A stretch of DNA of 64,000 nt, taken from NCBI GenBank assembly GCA_032128395.1, contig JAQBGV010000184.1:1-64000 (forward strand), given 5' to 3'. This stretch comes from JAQBGV01 sp032128395. GTDB lineage: Bacteria > Planctomycetota > UBA8108 > UBA1146. Both the position numbers and the translations under genes were made by a program. Positions within the stretch are counted from its first letter, which is position 1. Each line of letters starts with the position of its first letter. Under the pieces are notes generated by a model. It searched no databases. It had not been told where the DNA came from and worked only from the letters and a program-made list of their open reading frames with translations. Positions 25,191-34,494 of the stretch are shown here, piece by piece.

Positions 25191-25495
25191 TCCCGTAGAG
25201 TGTGTTGTGAGTTCCTTCGCTTTTCGGTCGCGGGTCGTCGGGTCCGTGCAGCCATCGATCGATGGGAATGCCGGCTACGCTCAGCGCGCCAGGCATCGGA
25301 AGCAGAGTTCGGAAAGAGAATCCGGAGCGGCGTCACCCTGCCGAGCGTAGCCCTGATCTTCGGAGGTTCGCACCCGGTGGGTGGTACCTCGCGAAGTCGC
25401 CTCGGGCGATCGCGGTCGTGGGATCCCACTCCCCTTCCCGCCTCATCTCCGGCCGGGCATCCGGCACGGTCGAGGGGTCCTGAAGGAGGTTTCCT

Positions 25496-26188
25496 GTGTT
25501 TCGTTCTCGACGGTGCTTCTGGGCAGTCCCGGTACTTTTCTCGCTGGTGGCGCTGGGACTCGCTCCGATCGCACCATCCTCCAGCGTGCGCGCTGTCCAG
25601 GACGCCTCGGACATTCCGCAGCTCGATTTCACTGCGGGCCAACCGAAGTCGGTCACGATCTACCCCGGTAGCGGCAGCGGGATCGCCCCGGGCGGATCGC
25701 TCGAATCCGGGCGGCTGTACTGGTACCTGCCCTACACCCTGAAGAACAAAGGCGAGAAGGCCGGCTCGTTCTTTGTCACGGTGCGCGCGTACTCCGACAA
25801 AGGCCGCAGATACAGCGACCTCGCGCTACCCTTCGTCGAGGAGCGCGTCGAGAAACTGGAGCGCCGGAAGCTCTTCTCGAAGGCGGATCTGCTCGCTGAA
25901 GGGGAAGGGATCGGCGCGTACATCCAGTACGCACCGGACTCCGACCGCGAGTGCGTGGCGATCTTCAATCCGATCGACCCGGAAGCGGACGAGATCACGG
26001 TCCATATTCATGGGCTGATCGATGACATCGAGATCCAGGAACTCCCCAACGGTGGATTCAAGGTCACGGAGCGGGTTCTCGTCCTGAAGTACGAACGCCC
26101 GGGGGACGAGTTCTACACCTCGCTCGATAGTTTCGAGTTCAAGAGCCGGGAATGGACAAAGCGCACGACGGAGACTCCACCGCAGTGA
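25496..26188 (+). CDS. Secreted protein of unknown function
   Basis: 230 residues. GTG 25496 follows AAGGAGGT by 5 nt, one of the best ribosome sites in the window. The N-terminus is a signal peptide (CFWAVPVLFSLVALGLAPIA), probably cleaved after SSSVRA. The mature part is beta-rich: LYWYLPYTLKNKGEKAGSF suggests an immunoglobulin-like or conserved extracytoplasmic fold, and there is an ECVAIFNPIDPEADEITVHIHGL segment. I do not recognise the family. It overlaps the next gene by 37 nt and is probably driven by the promoter at 25017. Confidence 0.8.
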   Translation: MFRSRRCFWAVPVLFSLVALGLAPIAPSSSVRAVQDASDIPQLDFTAGQPKSVTIYPGSGSGIAPGGSLESGRLYWYLPYTLKNKGEKAGSFFVTVRAYSDKGRRYSDLALPFVEERVEKLERRKLFSKADLLAEGEGIGAYIQYAPDSDRECVAIFNPIDPEADEITVHIHGLIDDIEIQELPNGGFKVTERVLVLKYERPGDEFYTSLDSFEFKSREWTKRTTETPPQ

Positions 26189-26442
26189 CTGCGGGTCCCC
26201 AGGAACTCGGGCCTGGAGACCTCAGCCCGGAGGAGCGGATCCTCCTGATCCTGCGGGATGAGCTCTACGACGGTTCTTGGGAGGAGATGCGAGCGGACCT
26301 GGTCGGCCGGAGGGACGGAAAGCCCTTCATCTTCCAGCTAGCGAGCCGAATCGATGAAGATCTGGAGCGGATCGCCCGTCTCGCCCGATATGAGAGTGAG
26401 CACGACCTCGATCTGGGGGAGCTCCTCGACGACGAGGGGTAA
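26152..26442 (+). CDS. Small acidic cytoplasmic protein, unknown
   Basis: 96 residues, ATG start within the previous gene (37-nt overlap). A helical segment SPEERILLILRDELYDGSWEEM is followed by FIFQLASRIDEDLERIARL and an acidic end. No signal peptide and no recognised domain. Its overlap with the secreted protein suggests translational coupling. Composition matches neighbouring genes, so I accept it as coding. Confidence 0.65.
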   Translation: MDKAHDGDSTAVTAGPQELGPGDLSPEERILLILRDELYDGSWEEMRADLVGRRDGKPFIFQLASRIDEDLERIARLARYESEHDLDLGELLDDEG

Positions 26443-26488
26443 GCCCAGGCACTCGTCGCAAGCGGCGGCGCCGGAAGGGAACTGAGCT

Positions 26489-27727
26489 GTGCAAGGACGT
26501 CGGCCTGTGCAAGGAAATCGCTGGATCCTTGGCCTCTCGGGAATGATCCTCACGCTGAGCATCGGCTGCAGCGGTGGGACTCCCCAGGGAAAACCGGACG
26601 CGGTGACGAGCCGGAAGATGACACGGGGGGACTCCTCGGGAGCGATCCCCGAGAGCCGCCTCGAAGAGATCGGATTCCGCACGCTGTGGAAGACCTCTAC
26701 CGGCGGTCCGATCGTCCAAGCTTGGTGCGTCGGCAACAACCTCTACGTAGTCCGCACCGGCACGGATGACCCGTTCGTCCTCGAGAAGCTCGACGGCGAG
26801 TCGGGTCTCACCGTGTGGCGCTACGGTCTCCGGGAGAAGCTCGACTACCCTCCGAAGGTGTACTCCTACCCGAGCGAGCTTCGGGCGGTGAACCCAGACG
26901 AACTCTACATCATCCAAGAGGATGACCTGGTCGGCATCGATGATCGGTACGGCCAGAAGGAATTCGGGGTGACCTTGGGCTTCCCCGTCTCGACCGCCGC
27001 GGTCCCCGACCAGGATCATGTCTACATCGGTTCCTGGAACCAACGGATGTACGCGATCCACAAGAAGACGCGTCTCGAGCAGTGGAGCTACATCACCGAC
27101 GACTCGATCACCGCCGCGCCTGCGGTCGGTAGTGCAAACGTCTACTTCGGGAGTGAGGACCACCTCGTCTACAGCCTCACCCGAGGGGGAGGCTACGTCC
27201 CGAGCCGCTCTTGGACCCTGAAAACCAGCGGCCGTATCACGGCCGAGCCTTTGATCTACGGGGATCGGATCTTTGTCGGGTCGGGCGACTACAAGCTGTA
27301 CTGCCTCGAGGATGTCGGAGCAGAAGCGTTCACCCGGTGGTCCTTCCCCTGCGGAGCGCCCGTGGTTCGCCGCCCTTTCGCATTTCGGGACTGGGTCTTC
27401 GCGGTAACCCAGGAGACCCGCCCTGACGGGTCGCTCCGGTGGAACGTGAACAGCCTCGGCGCGGTGCGTGGGGACAGCCGCTGGGAAGCTGCCGGAGTCA
27501 CTGAAGTGCTGGCTGCGGATGCGATTCACTGCTACGGACTCGACGTCGACGGCAACATTCAGGCTCTGCGACTCGATTCCGGGCAAGTGAACTGGACCCT
27601 CGAAGCGAATGGGTTCGGGCTCATCCTGGGACAAGACGCCCGACTCGGGGCAGACAAAGCGTGGTGGGGACGAATGTTCCTAGTCGGCGGCGATGGGCTG
27701 GTGCAAGCGATCCGTCCGCGGCGGTGA
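26489..27727 (+). CDS. Outer-membrane-type lipoprotein with PQQ-like beta-propeller repeats
   Basis: 412 residues. A lipobox ends the signal peptide (LTLSIGC, cysteine about residue 27). The rest has repeated propeller blades, for example LVGIDDRYGQKEFGVTLGFP, VYIGSWNQRMYAIHKKT, VYFGSEDHLVYSLTR, IFVGSGDYKLYCLED and FLVGGDGLVQAI, as in PQQ-repeat/BamB-like proteins. BamB helps assemble outer-membrane proteins, but many lipoproteins share this fold, so the role is not fixed. GTG 26489 or GTG 26507 may be the start; both follow a purine-rich site within a duplicated GTGCAAGGA. Confidence 0.82.
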   Translation: MQGRRPVQGNRWILGLSGMILTLSIGCSGGTPQGKPDAVTSRKMTRGDSSGAIPESRLEEIGFRTLWKTSTGGPIVQAWCVGNNLYVVRTGTDDPFVLEKLDGESGLTVWRYGLREKLDYPPKVYSYPSELRAVNPDELYIIQEDDLVGIDDRYGQKEFGVTLGFPVSTAAVPDQDHVYIGSWNQRMYAIHKKTRLEQWSYITDDSITAAPAVGSANVYFGSEDHLVYSLTRGGGYVPSRSWTLKTSGRITAEPLIYGDRIFVGSGDYKLYCLEDVGAEAFTRWSFPCGAPVVRRPFAFRDWVFAVTQETRPDGSLRWNVNSLGAVRGDSRWEAAGVTEVLAADAIHCYGLDVDGNIQALRLDSGQVNWTLEANGFGLILGQDARLGADKAWWGRMFLVGGDGLVQAIRPRR

Positions 27728-27733
27728 TATCGG

Positions 27734-27756
27734 AGGGGGCATTCGAAGAGCCCCTT
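27734..27756. terminator. Weak hairpin between convergent genes
   Basis: AGGGGGC (27734-27740) can pair with GCCCCTT (27750-27756), with one G-T pair, around a 9-nt loop. It lies just after the beta-propeller gene and before the 3' end of tilS. No T-run follows. Confidence 0.35.
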
Positions 27757-27786
27757 GGTCGCAGAAGCGGCGGGCGTGCACAGTCC

Positions 27787-29310
27787 TCAAGTCAGATCGA
27801 TGGATCGCGCCTCGGGCATCCCGCGAATCGCAGGGTGCGCCGCGTCGAAGCGGTGAAGTCCCAGCAGGAATCCGATCGGATCCACATCACCTGAGGGAAC
27901 GACTTCGACCGTGCGCGTCCCTCCGCTGTTCGGGGGACGGATACCCGGGATCCAGATGACCCCTTCGGTCCCGGCGATCACCGGATACTCGACCCGCCAC
28001 CGCGCGGGAATCCCCGCGCTGCGCAAGAGTTCGCCGACCCGATGCGCGATTCCATCAAGGTGGATCCGGTCGTCGGTTCTCGCCCCCCGAACGAACAGAT
28101 CGGATCCGGCGGGAAGCCGGGCGGAGAGCGAATTCGTGGGAGAGTCACGCTTTTCGGTACCGGCCCGAATTTGGGCTCCCCGCCATTCGATCGTGCCCCG
28201 GTCGGGGATGAGGATCGGTGGAGTGGCGGAACGGGGTGGACGCGCCGATCCGAACACCAAGACCCAGCCACCGGCGCGATCGATCGAGGCACCTCTCGGC
28301 AGATCGTAGTGATGTCCGTCTCCCACGCCGTCGATGAATCGCCTCCAGATGCGGTGATGGTCTCGCGTCAACGCCCCTGATCTCCCCTGTGACCGACTCC
28401 AAACTTCAAAGAGAACGGTGCTGGCGAGCGCCGGCACGACCTGGAGGACCTCCACGACCGCGGGAGGCAGTGCGGCGTGCGGCGGCGCGATCCGCACTTC
28501 CTCGAGGAGCGGCTCGACCTGGCGTGCCAGCCGCTGGACCTCGGATCGGGCCCCGGTTGCGATCGAAAGGAGTGCGGACTCGGCCGACGGACTCCACTCT
28601 CCTCGCAAGAGCGGGAGGAGCTGGTGTCGGATCCGGTTCCGCCGCGGAGCGAGGCAACGGTTCGATACATCCTCTCGGTGGGGGAGCCCGGCGGAGATGC
28701 GATAGGTGGCGAGCTCCGCGCGGGAGAAGGCGAGACAAGGACGCCACAGTTCCACCTCCGGGAGTCCCGGCAGAGGGCGGCGCGCCGGCATCCCCGCGAG
28801 TCCCCGGACCCCCGCGCCTCGAAGGAGATGCAGGAGGACCGTCTCGACCTGGTCGTCCTGGTGGTGTGCGGTCAAAACCGCGGTGACCTGCTTCTGGCGC
28901 CCCCATCGTGCAAAAGTAGCGAGTCGTGCCTCGCGTCCCGCAGTTTCGATCGACACCCGGTCGCGAGAGGCTCGGGCCGCCACATCCACTTCCTCGACCG
29001 TGCATGAGACTCCGAGGGAGTGTGCGAGATCCCGGCAGAACTTCGCGTCACCGCTCGACGCCGCCCCCCGGAGTCGATGGTCGAGGTGGCCCGCGGTGAC
29101 TTCGACCTCGGGGTGGTACCGGTCGCGCCAGGCGAGCACGAGAGAGAGGAGCGCGACCGAGTCACTCCCCCCAGAGAGCGCGATGAGCAGGCGGCCCTCG
29201 CTCGGCAAGGGGCCGAGCGCAACGAGGGCCAGGTGAAACCTATCGAGGAGAATCGGTGCGCTCTCAGGTGTCGCCGTTCGCCCGGTCACTCGAGGAAATC
29301 GATGCGCCAC
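27787..29310 (-). CDS. tilS: tRNA(Ile)-lysidine synthetase
   Basis: Modifies C34 of the CAU-anticodon tRNA-Ile to lysidine so that it reads AUA; an essential step in most bacteria. PP-loop S46-G-G-S-D-S, then AGHLDHRLRG, ETAGREARLATFARWG and TAHHQDDQVETVLLHLLRGAG are all TilS hallmarks. The C-terminal half (residues about 230-507) holds the TilS middle and C-terminal tRNA-binding regions. The start overlaps the preceding TonB-like gene by 25 nt. The length of 507 residues is at the upper end for the family. Confidence 0.94.
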   Translation of the reverse strand: MAHRFPRVTGRTATPESAPILLDRFHLALVALGPLPSEGRLLIALSGGSDSVALLSLVLAWRDRYHPEVEVTAGHLDHRLRGAASSGDAKFCRDLAHSLGVSCTVEEVDVAARASRDRVSIETAGREARLATFARWGRQKQVTAVLTAHHQDDQVETVLLHLLRGAGVRGLAGMPARRPLPGLPEVELWRPCLAFSRAELATYRISAGLPHREDVSNRCLAPRRNRIRHQLLPLLRGEWSPSAESALLSIATGARSEVQRLARQVEPLLEEVRIAPPHAALPPAVVEVLQVVPALASTVLFEVWSRSQGRSGALTRDHHRIWRRFIDGVGDGHHYDLPRGASIDRAGGWVLVFGSARPPRSATPPILIPDRGTIEWRGAQIRAGTEKRDSPTNSLSARLPAGSDLFVRGARTDDRIHLDGIAHRVGELLRSAGIPARWRVEYPVIAGTEGVIWIPGIRPPNSGGTRTVEVVPSGDVDPIGFLLGLHRFDAAHPAIRGMPEARSIDLT

Positions 29311-30089
29311 TCGAACTCGAGCGGAGGCCTCGCCTCTCGGGGTGGGGCTGCGAGGGGATTCAATGTCGCGATCGCTCGCTCGATGGTGCGAGGATCGAGC
29401 CCGCTTCCGGGAGGGAGTCGCAGTCCGAGATCGTAGATGTAGCCCGAGTCGTCGATGCGGAAGCTCAGAATGCAGCGGAATCGAGCCTGATCCTGACGGA
29501 CGAAACGGGCCCCCGGGTGGACCGACTCCAGAGCGAGTTGGACCCTCTCGCGCACTTCGATGAATCGGTATCGGGTCTCGGCGCTCTGCCTTCGGATCTT
29601 CTCCGCGGTCAGGTCGAGGAGAGCTTCGATGCGGGTCGTGTCGAGGTCGATTGGATCTGACTCAGGAGAGTCCAAGTCCGCGAACGGGACCGAGACCGTG
29701 ACCGAGTCCGTGACCGAGTCCGTGACCGAGTCCGTGACCGAGTCCGTGACCGTGTCCGTGTCCGTGCCCGAGACCGAGACCGTTGCCGGGAGATGGTCCG
29801 GGACCTGGTCGGACACGGTTGCCAGGACCGGGTCCGTATCTGTCGCCATGATGGGCTCCTCGACGGCCCTTTCGAACGCCTCTGCTTCGGGCTCTCGCTG
29901 TGATTCCCTGGACACGATCGGGGGGGGAGGCTCAGCCGGCAGCCACTCGACCATGACGGCGATCGATCCCGATTCGCTCGTTTCTCCGGGGCCCGGGACC
30001 AACAGGAAGAACAGCAGATGGAGGCCTAGGGAGACCCACAACGCCACTGCGAGCGTTCGATCCTCCACGCGCAGCGCCCCCTCCACCAA
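29286..30089 (-). CDS. TonB-like periplasm-spanning protein with TDSV repeats
   Basis: 267 residues. An N-terminal anchor (LAVALWVSLGLHLLFFLLVP) is followed by a Pro/Glu-rich linker, a run of TDSV tetrapeptides, and a C-terminal domain (residues about 185-267) with FRCILSFRIDDSGYIYDLGL and LDPRTIERAIATLNPL, the pattern of TonB C-terminal domains. TonB transfers proton-motive force to outer-membrane receptors, but no exbB/exbD or receptor gene is nearby, so this is a family-level call. The start is TTG 30089 (GAGG upstream) or GTG 30086. It is the middle gene of a minus-strand trio. Confidence 0.7.
   Translation of the reverse strand: MVEGALRVEDRTLAVALWVSLGLHLLFFLLVPGPGETSESGSIAVMVEWLPAEPPPPIVSRESQREPEAEAFERAVEEPIMATDTDPVLATVSDQVPDHLPATVSVSGTDTDTVTDSVTDSVTDSVTDSVTVSVPFADLDSPESDPIDLDTTRIEALLDLTAEKIRRQSAETRYRFIEVRERVQLALESVHPGARFVRQDQARFRCILSFRIDDSGYIYDLGLRLPPGSGLDPRTIERAIATLNPLAAPPREARPPLEFEWRIDFLE
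29698..29769 (-). repeat. 12-bp tandem repeat encoding TDSV
   Basis: On the plus strand GTGACCGAGTCC is repeated four times exactly (29698-29745) and twice more with changes (to 29769). It encodes consecutive T-D-S-V units in the linker of the TonB-like protein. The exact copies suggest recent slippage, so length may vary between strains. Confidence 0.9.
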
Positions 30090-30114
30090 GGAGCAGCCTC
30101 GCGTAACGCTCGGC

Positions 30115-31908
30115 TCACTTCTCGAGCCAGCGGCGCCAGGCGTACTCCAGATCTGCCACGCTATCGTAGCCCGCCACCTCGCTCAAGGCAGGCTCCACTC
30201 CTCCTAGAGCCACCCTTTTCGCGAAGACGAGGAGTTCGAGGAGGCCGAGTCTTTCCCGGAGGAACTCGACTATCGACGCAGACGCTGCATAGAAGAGCGG
30301 TGCACTGGCCTCGGGGATCTTCTCCGCGCCGAAGAGCTCCGCCAGGGGGATCTGGACCTCCGAACGGGCTGCGTCGAGCAGAGTCCGACGACGGTGGCGG
30401 CGCAGGAGTTCTGGCTCCTCCGAGCACGCGATCCCCTCCTCCAGCCACGGGGGGAGGACCAGGCCGCGACCGATCCGGTGAGGGAGGAGCAGGTGCACGA
30501 GTTCGTGCGGAACCACGGCTGAGGTCAGCCGCGCCGCATCGCCATTCAGGTGCACCTCCTGACGGACGAGAATCCCGTACCGTCGATCGGTCCTGACGAA
30601 TCCATCGCACCCGCTGATCTGGGGGGCTCCTTGCGCCAAGAGCGCCTCACGCCCCGGGTGCAGGAAAACCGCGACTTCGAGATCGGAGGGGAGCGCGGGT
30701 TGCCCCCCGAACCAGCTCGCCTCGAAGTGAGAAAGGTCGCGACGAAGTGCGTCGAGGACACCCTCTGCATCGAAGCCCTCCACGTGGTGGACCACGAACG
30801 GGCCCCCTTGGATCGACCCGCGAAGCTCCAGGTCCGTTCGGCCGACGGGGAGTTCCGGTTCCGCCGAGAACAACAGGGCGACCCCGCGCTGTACGCGCTC
30901 GGCCGCCTTCTGGCGAAGCTCCTCGAGGTATTTCTGCCCTTCGATGGTCTGCTTGTGCTCGCCCGCGAGCTGTGCATAGATCTTCCCCGCTGCGCGGTAG
31001 TCCCCCTTCGCCTCCTCGATCAATGCAAGATGAAAGAGGATGGCGGGATCGTCCGGGAGGATCTCGAGCGCGGCGCGGAGCTCATGGTCCGCTTCATCGA
31101 AGCGTCCCTGTTGAAGGTACGGACGGATCCGCTCGATCTCGCAGAGTGCGAACGGTTCCCGCACGTCGAGGAGGCGGTCCGGGTCGAGTTCGAGGGTCTC
31201 GAGATAGCGCGCCCGCGCGGGTTCGAGTCGACGGCCGAGGAGAGCGTCGTGACCGAGCCTGAGCGCCGCAGCGGCGAGGGGCTTGCGCCACCGCTCCGCA
31301 CGGTGGGGGTTCTCCGTTCGGAGCTCTGACCAGAGGCGATGTGCGGTTTCGAACGACCCTTCGTGCCACGCTGCGATCGCCCGTCTCTCCCGCGAAGCCC
31401 GTTCCTCCCGAAGAATCCGGATCCGCTCGCGAATGGGGGACTCGACCGCGGGGTCTCCTCCGAGGGCACGATGCTCGTCGAGGAGTGCCTCCGCATCGCC
31501 GAGCCTGCGGGCCTCGACCCTTTGATCCGTCGCTCGCTCCAGGGTTCGCAGCAATTCCGATCGCCGGCCCGGATCCTCCGGTGCGAGCTCGAACGCTCGG
31601 CGGACCAGATCGAGCGCCTTCGAGACATCTCCCGCCTTGAGGATGCGCTCGCTCGCCTCGCGGAGATATTCGGACTCCCCCGCCCGGGTGATTTCGAGTA
31701 CGTCGCGACGGGGAATCGTGATCCGCCCGTACGGAACTTCGACGATGAGCTGCCGGTCGGACTCCGAGATGATTCGACCGCTGACCACTCCGCCGTGTCG
31801 TAGCCGGATCTCGTCCGCGTTCACCGCTCCCGACCGGGCGAGCCCCGCGAGGGTGATCGAAAGCACGAGAATTGCCGACCAGGGTCGGTTGACGCGTCGT
31901 CCCTCCAC
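30115..31908 (-). CDS. TPR-containing metallopeptidase-like protein
   Basis: 597 residues. GTG 31908 gives a signal-like N-terminus (SAILVLSITLAGLARSGAVNA). Next is a small SH3/LSm-like unit IRLRHGGVVSGRIISESDRQL (about 30-75) also seen in the lipoprotein gene at 45714, then several TPR-like helical repeats (about 90-330). The last third carries H468-E-L-V-H472 and WLEEG with Glu 491, matching gluzincin zinc proteases (peptidase MA-like). Probably exported. The open frame continues upstream to 33165, but that part is antisense to purB and is not coding. The divergent purB start is 100 nt away. Confidence 0.8.
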   Translation of the reverse strand: MEGRRVNRPWSAILVLSITLAGLARSGAVNADEIRLRHGGVVSGRIISESDRQLIVEVPYGRITIPRRDVLEITRAGESEYLREASERILKAGDVSKALDLVRRAFELAPEDPGRRSELLRTLERATDQRVEARRLGDAEALLDEHRALGGDPAVESPIRERIRILREERASRERRAIAAWHEGSFETAHRLWSELRTENPHRAERWRKPLAAAALRLGHDALLGRRLEPARARYLETLELDPDRLLDVREPFALCEIERIRPYLQQGRFDEADHELRAALEILPDDPAILFHLALIEEAKGDYRAAGKIYAQLAGEHKQTIEGQKYLEELRQKAAERVQRGVALLFSAEPELPVGRTDLELRGSIQGGPFVVHHVEGFDAEGVLDALRRDLSHFEASWFGGQPALPSDLEVAVFLHPGREALLAQGAPQISGCDGFVRTDRRYGILVRQEVHLNGDAARLTSAVVPHELVHLLLPHRIGRGLVLPPWLEEGIACSEEPELLRRHRRRTLLDAARSEVQIPLAELFGAEKIPEASAPLFYAASASIVEFLRERLGLLELLVFAKRVALGGVEPALSEVAGYDSVADLEYAWRRWLEK

Positions 31909-32007
31909 CGGCGATGATCCTCTCTCTCCCCGGCGCGGCGGCCGAGGACGGATTCCATCCTCCGTATCGGCCCGATCGGAGCCGCACTGCTGTTCATTCG
32001 CGGGAGC

Positions 32008-33480
32008 GTGGCAGCTCCGGAGTGGGGAGCCCCGCTGGCCCCTCGGAAGGACCGGGAATTGACCCTCGAGCAGTACATCGACCCGATCTCGGAGCGCTAC
32101 GCGTCCGCCCCGATGCGGGAACTGTTCTCGCCGCTCTGCCGTGCGCGGGTCTGGCGGGACCTCTGGATCGCACTCGCGGACGCCGAGCGTGAGTTTGGGC
32201 TGCCGGTCACTGCTGGCCAGGTCACCGAGCTGCGCGAGGCCCGGGACCGGATCGATCTCGACCGCGTCGCGAAATTCGAGAAGGAACTGCGCCACGACGT
32301 GATGGCGCACATCCACGCCTACGGTGAAGTCGCCCCGGGAGCGCGTGGGATTCTCCACCTCGGAGCCACGAGCTGCTACGTCACCGATAACGCCGACCTC
32401 ATTCTGATGCGTCGCGGTCTGGAGTTGATTTCCGAGGAGCTGCTTCGCGCGATCCACGCCTTCGCTCGCTTCGCGCGTGAGCACGCTGCGGTTCCCACCC
32501 TCGGTCTCACCCATCTCCAACCGGCCCAGTTGACGACGGTCGGCAAGCGGTGCGCGCTCTGGGTTCAGGATCTCGTCGATGTCTGGAGCGAGATCGAGGA
32601 CATTCGCGAGCGGCTCCCATTTCGAGGCGTGAAGGGGACCACCGGTACCCAAGCCTCCTTCCTCCACCTCCTGGGTGGGGATGCGGAGAAGGTGCGTGCC
32701 CTCGAACGGCGCGTGGCGGAGTCGATGGGATTCACAACTGTCGTTCCGCTCACCGGCCAGACCTACTCGCGTCTCTGGGATCTTCGCATCATCAGCCGAC
32801 TCGGCGAGCTCGGCGCCGCAGCGCACAAACTCGCGACCGACCTTCGGCTCCTCCAAGCCTTCGGCGAGGTGGAGGAACCGTTCGCCGCGAGCCAGGTCGG
32901 TTCCTCCGCGATGCCTTACAAGAGGAATCCCATGCGCGCGGAGCGCGTCTGCTCGCTCGCTCGGCATCTGATGTCGATTCCCCCCGGAATGGCAACCCTC
33001 GCCTCGACGCAGTGGATGGAGCGCACCCTCGACGACAGCGCCCACCGGCGAGTGGCGATCCCCCAGGCGTTCCTGACGGCGGATGCGGTTCTGCTCACCC
33101 TCCACAACATCGGATCGGGCCTTACCCTCATCCCCCAGGTCGTCGAGCGTCGGGTCGCCGAGCAACTACCGTTCATGGCGGCGGAGGAGGTCCTGATGGG
33201 GGGGGTGAGCGACGGAGGTGATCGGCAGGACCTTCACGAGCGGATCCGCCAGCTCTCCTGGCGCGCGAAGAAACAACTCGTCGAAGAGGGCGGCGCGAAT
33301 CCTCTGCGCGCCTGGCTCGAGGCCGACTCCGTCCTCGGTCCCGTCGTCGAGAAACTCCCCCCGTGGGAACCGACCCGTTTCGTCGGCCTGGCGCCGGAGC
33401 AGACGATCCGCTACCTCGACTCTGTGGTCGGCGCCCTCCCCGTCCCCCCTGACGAGTCCCCCTCCGATCTCGAGGTGTAG
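32008..33480 (+). CDS. purB: Adenylosuccinate lyase
   Basis: Purine biosynthesis enzyme that cleaves SAICAR and adenylosuccinate. Fumarase/aspartase superfamily motifs: ILHLGATSCYVTDNADL, LGLTHLQPAQLTTVGKR, GVKGTTGTQASFL, and the signature loop SSAMPYKRNPMRAERV. At 490 residues it resembles the longer, human-type ADSL subgroup (YIDPISERYAS at the N-terminus) rather than the 430-residue Bacillus type. GTG 32008 is the longest start; TTG 32059, with GGAAGG upstream, would begin just before the conserved YIDPISERY and is a real alternative. Confidence 0.95.
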   Translation: MAAPEWGAPLAPRKDRELTLEQYIDPISERYASAPMRELFSPLCRARVWRDLWIALADAEREFGLPVTAGQVTELREARDRIDLDRVAKFEKELRHDVMAHIHAYGEVAPGARGILHLGATSCYVTDNADLILMRRGLELISEELLRAIHAFARFAREHAAVPTLGLTHLQPAQLTTVGKRCALWVQDLVDVWSEIEDIRERLPFRGVKGTTGTQASFLHLLGGDAEKVRALERRVAESMGFTTVVPLTGQTYSRLWDLRIISRLGELGAAAHKLATDLRLLQAFGEVEEPFAASQVGSSAMPYKRNPMRAERVCSLARHLMSIPPGMATLASTQWMERTLDDSAHRRVAIPQAFLTADAVLLTLHNIGSGLTLIPQVVERRVAEQLPFMAAEEVLMGGVSDGGDRQDLHERIRQLSWRAKKQLVEEGGANPLRAWLEADSVLGPVVEKLPPWEPTRFVGLAPEQTIRYLDSVVGALPVPPDESPSDLEV

Positions 33481-33576
33481 CGAGAGCCCCCTTCGCTCTC
33501 GAGCCCGGGACCGATGGGGCGGCCGGGTTCGATTCTGGCCCGGGGCTCGTCAATAATGCGAGCAGACGGAGGTACA

Positions 33577-34494
33577 TTGGCGAACACCCGGATCGGTCAG
33601 GTGATCTTTCGCTCGAGCCGAGAGGTGATCGTGCTCATCGGTGAAGAGCGTATTCCCTGTGAGTTGCGTGGACTGCTCCGCCGGCGGGGCTCGAACGCGG
33701 TGGTGGTCGGGGACCGGGTAGAGGTGATCTCGGACGGCCCCGACCGGGGTCGGGTCGAAGACGTACTCCCCCGTGACAAGACTCTCTCCCGTCGTCGAGA
33801 GTCGGGGCGAGGGCGCGAGCTCGTGATCGCCGCCAACGTCCACCAGGTCGTCGCGATGCTCGCCGCGCGTCAACCGCGCCCGAAGCTCGGTGCTCTCGAC
33901 CGTCTCCTCGTCGCCGCGGCAAGTTCCGATCTCGCGGCGACGATCGTCTTGAACAAGGTGGATCTCGGAGTCCCACCCGACATCGATGACGCACTCGGAT
34001 GCTACGCAGAGATGGGGTATCCGGTCGTGAAGACCAGTCGCCTAACGGGTGAGGGTCTCGCGCAGTTCGAGGAGGTCCTCGCCGGGAAGACTACCGTGGT
34101 GTCCGGGCCATCCGGGGTCGGGAAGAGTTCGCTGATCGCCCCGATCATCGGCGTGGATCTGCGGGTCGGAGACGTGAGTCGGGCGAACGAGAAGGGCCGG
34201 CACACCACCACTGCCGTCACGTGGTATCCACTCCGCGGAGCAGGCGCAGTGCTCGACACTCCCGGATTCCGCGACTACGCCCTCTGGGGGCTCCCGGCGG
34301 AAGAGCTAGCGGAGTGCTTTCCGGAATTCCGGCCCTTCCTCGGTTCCTGCCACTTCACCAACTGTCTCCATCGCGAGGAGCCCCGCTGCGCGATCCAGGA
34401 TGCGGCGAAGCGGGGTGAGCTCGATCCGCGGCGATACCATAGCTACCTCGGCATCCTGCAGTCCATCCTCGAGCAGGACCCCACCCGTGGCTGA
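33577..34494 (+). CDS. rsgA: Ribosome small-subunit GTPase RsgA
   Basis: Late 30S maturation GTPase with circularly permuted motifs. An OB-fold (residues about 1-70) precedes the G domain in the order G4 NKVD, G1 SGPSGVGKSSL, then G3 DTPGFRDYALWG, and a C-terminal zinc finger CHFTNCLHREEPRC. TTG 33577 has GGAGG 4 nt upstream and begins at the expected OB-fold (LANTRIGQVI). ATG 33556 and ATG 33514 would add non-conserved residues. The length of 305 residues is normal. Confidence 0.93.
   Translation: MANTRIGQVIFRSSREVIVLIGEERIPCELRGLLRRRGSNAVVVGDRVEVISDGPDRGRVEDVLPRDKTLSRRRESGRGRELVIAANVHQVVAMLAARQPRPKLGALDRLLVAAASSDLAATIVLNKVDLGVPPDIDDALGCYAEMGYPVVKTSRLTGEGLAQFEEVLAGKTTVVSGPSGVGKSSLIAPIIGVDLRVGDVSRANEKGRHTTTAVTWYPLRGAGAVLDTPGFRDYALWGLPAEELAECFPEFRPFLGSCHFTNCLHREEPRCAIQDAAKRGELDPRRYHSYLGILQSILEQDPTRG

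Noticed and set aside
31909..33165. Upstream extension of the metallopeptidase frame
   Set aside because: It lies antisense to purB and carries no domain; the true start at 31908 gives a signal peptide.
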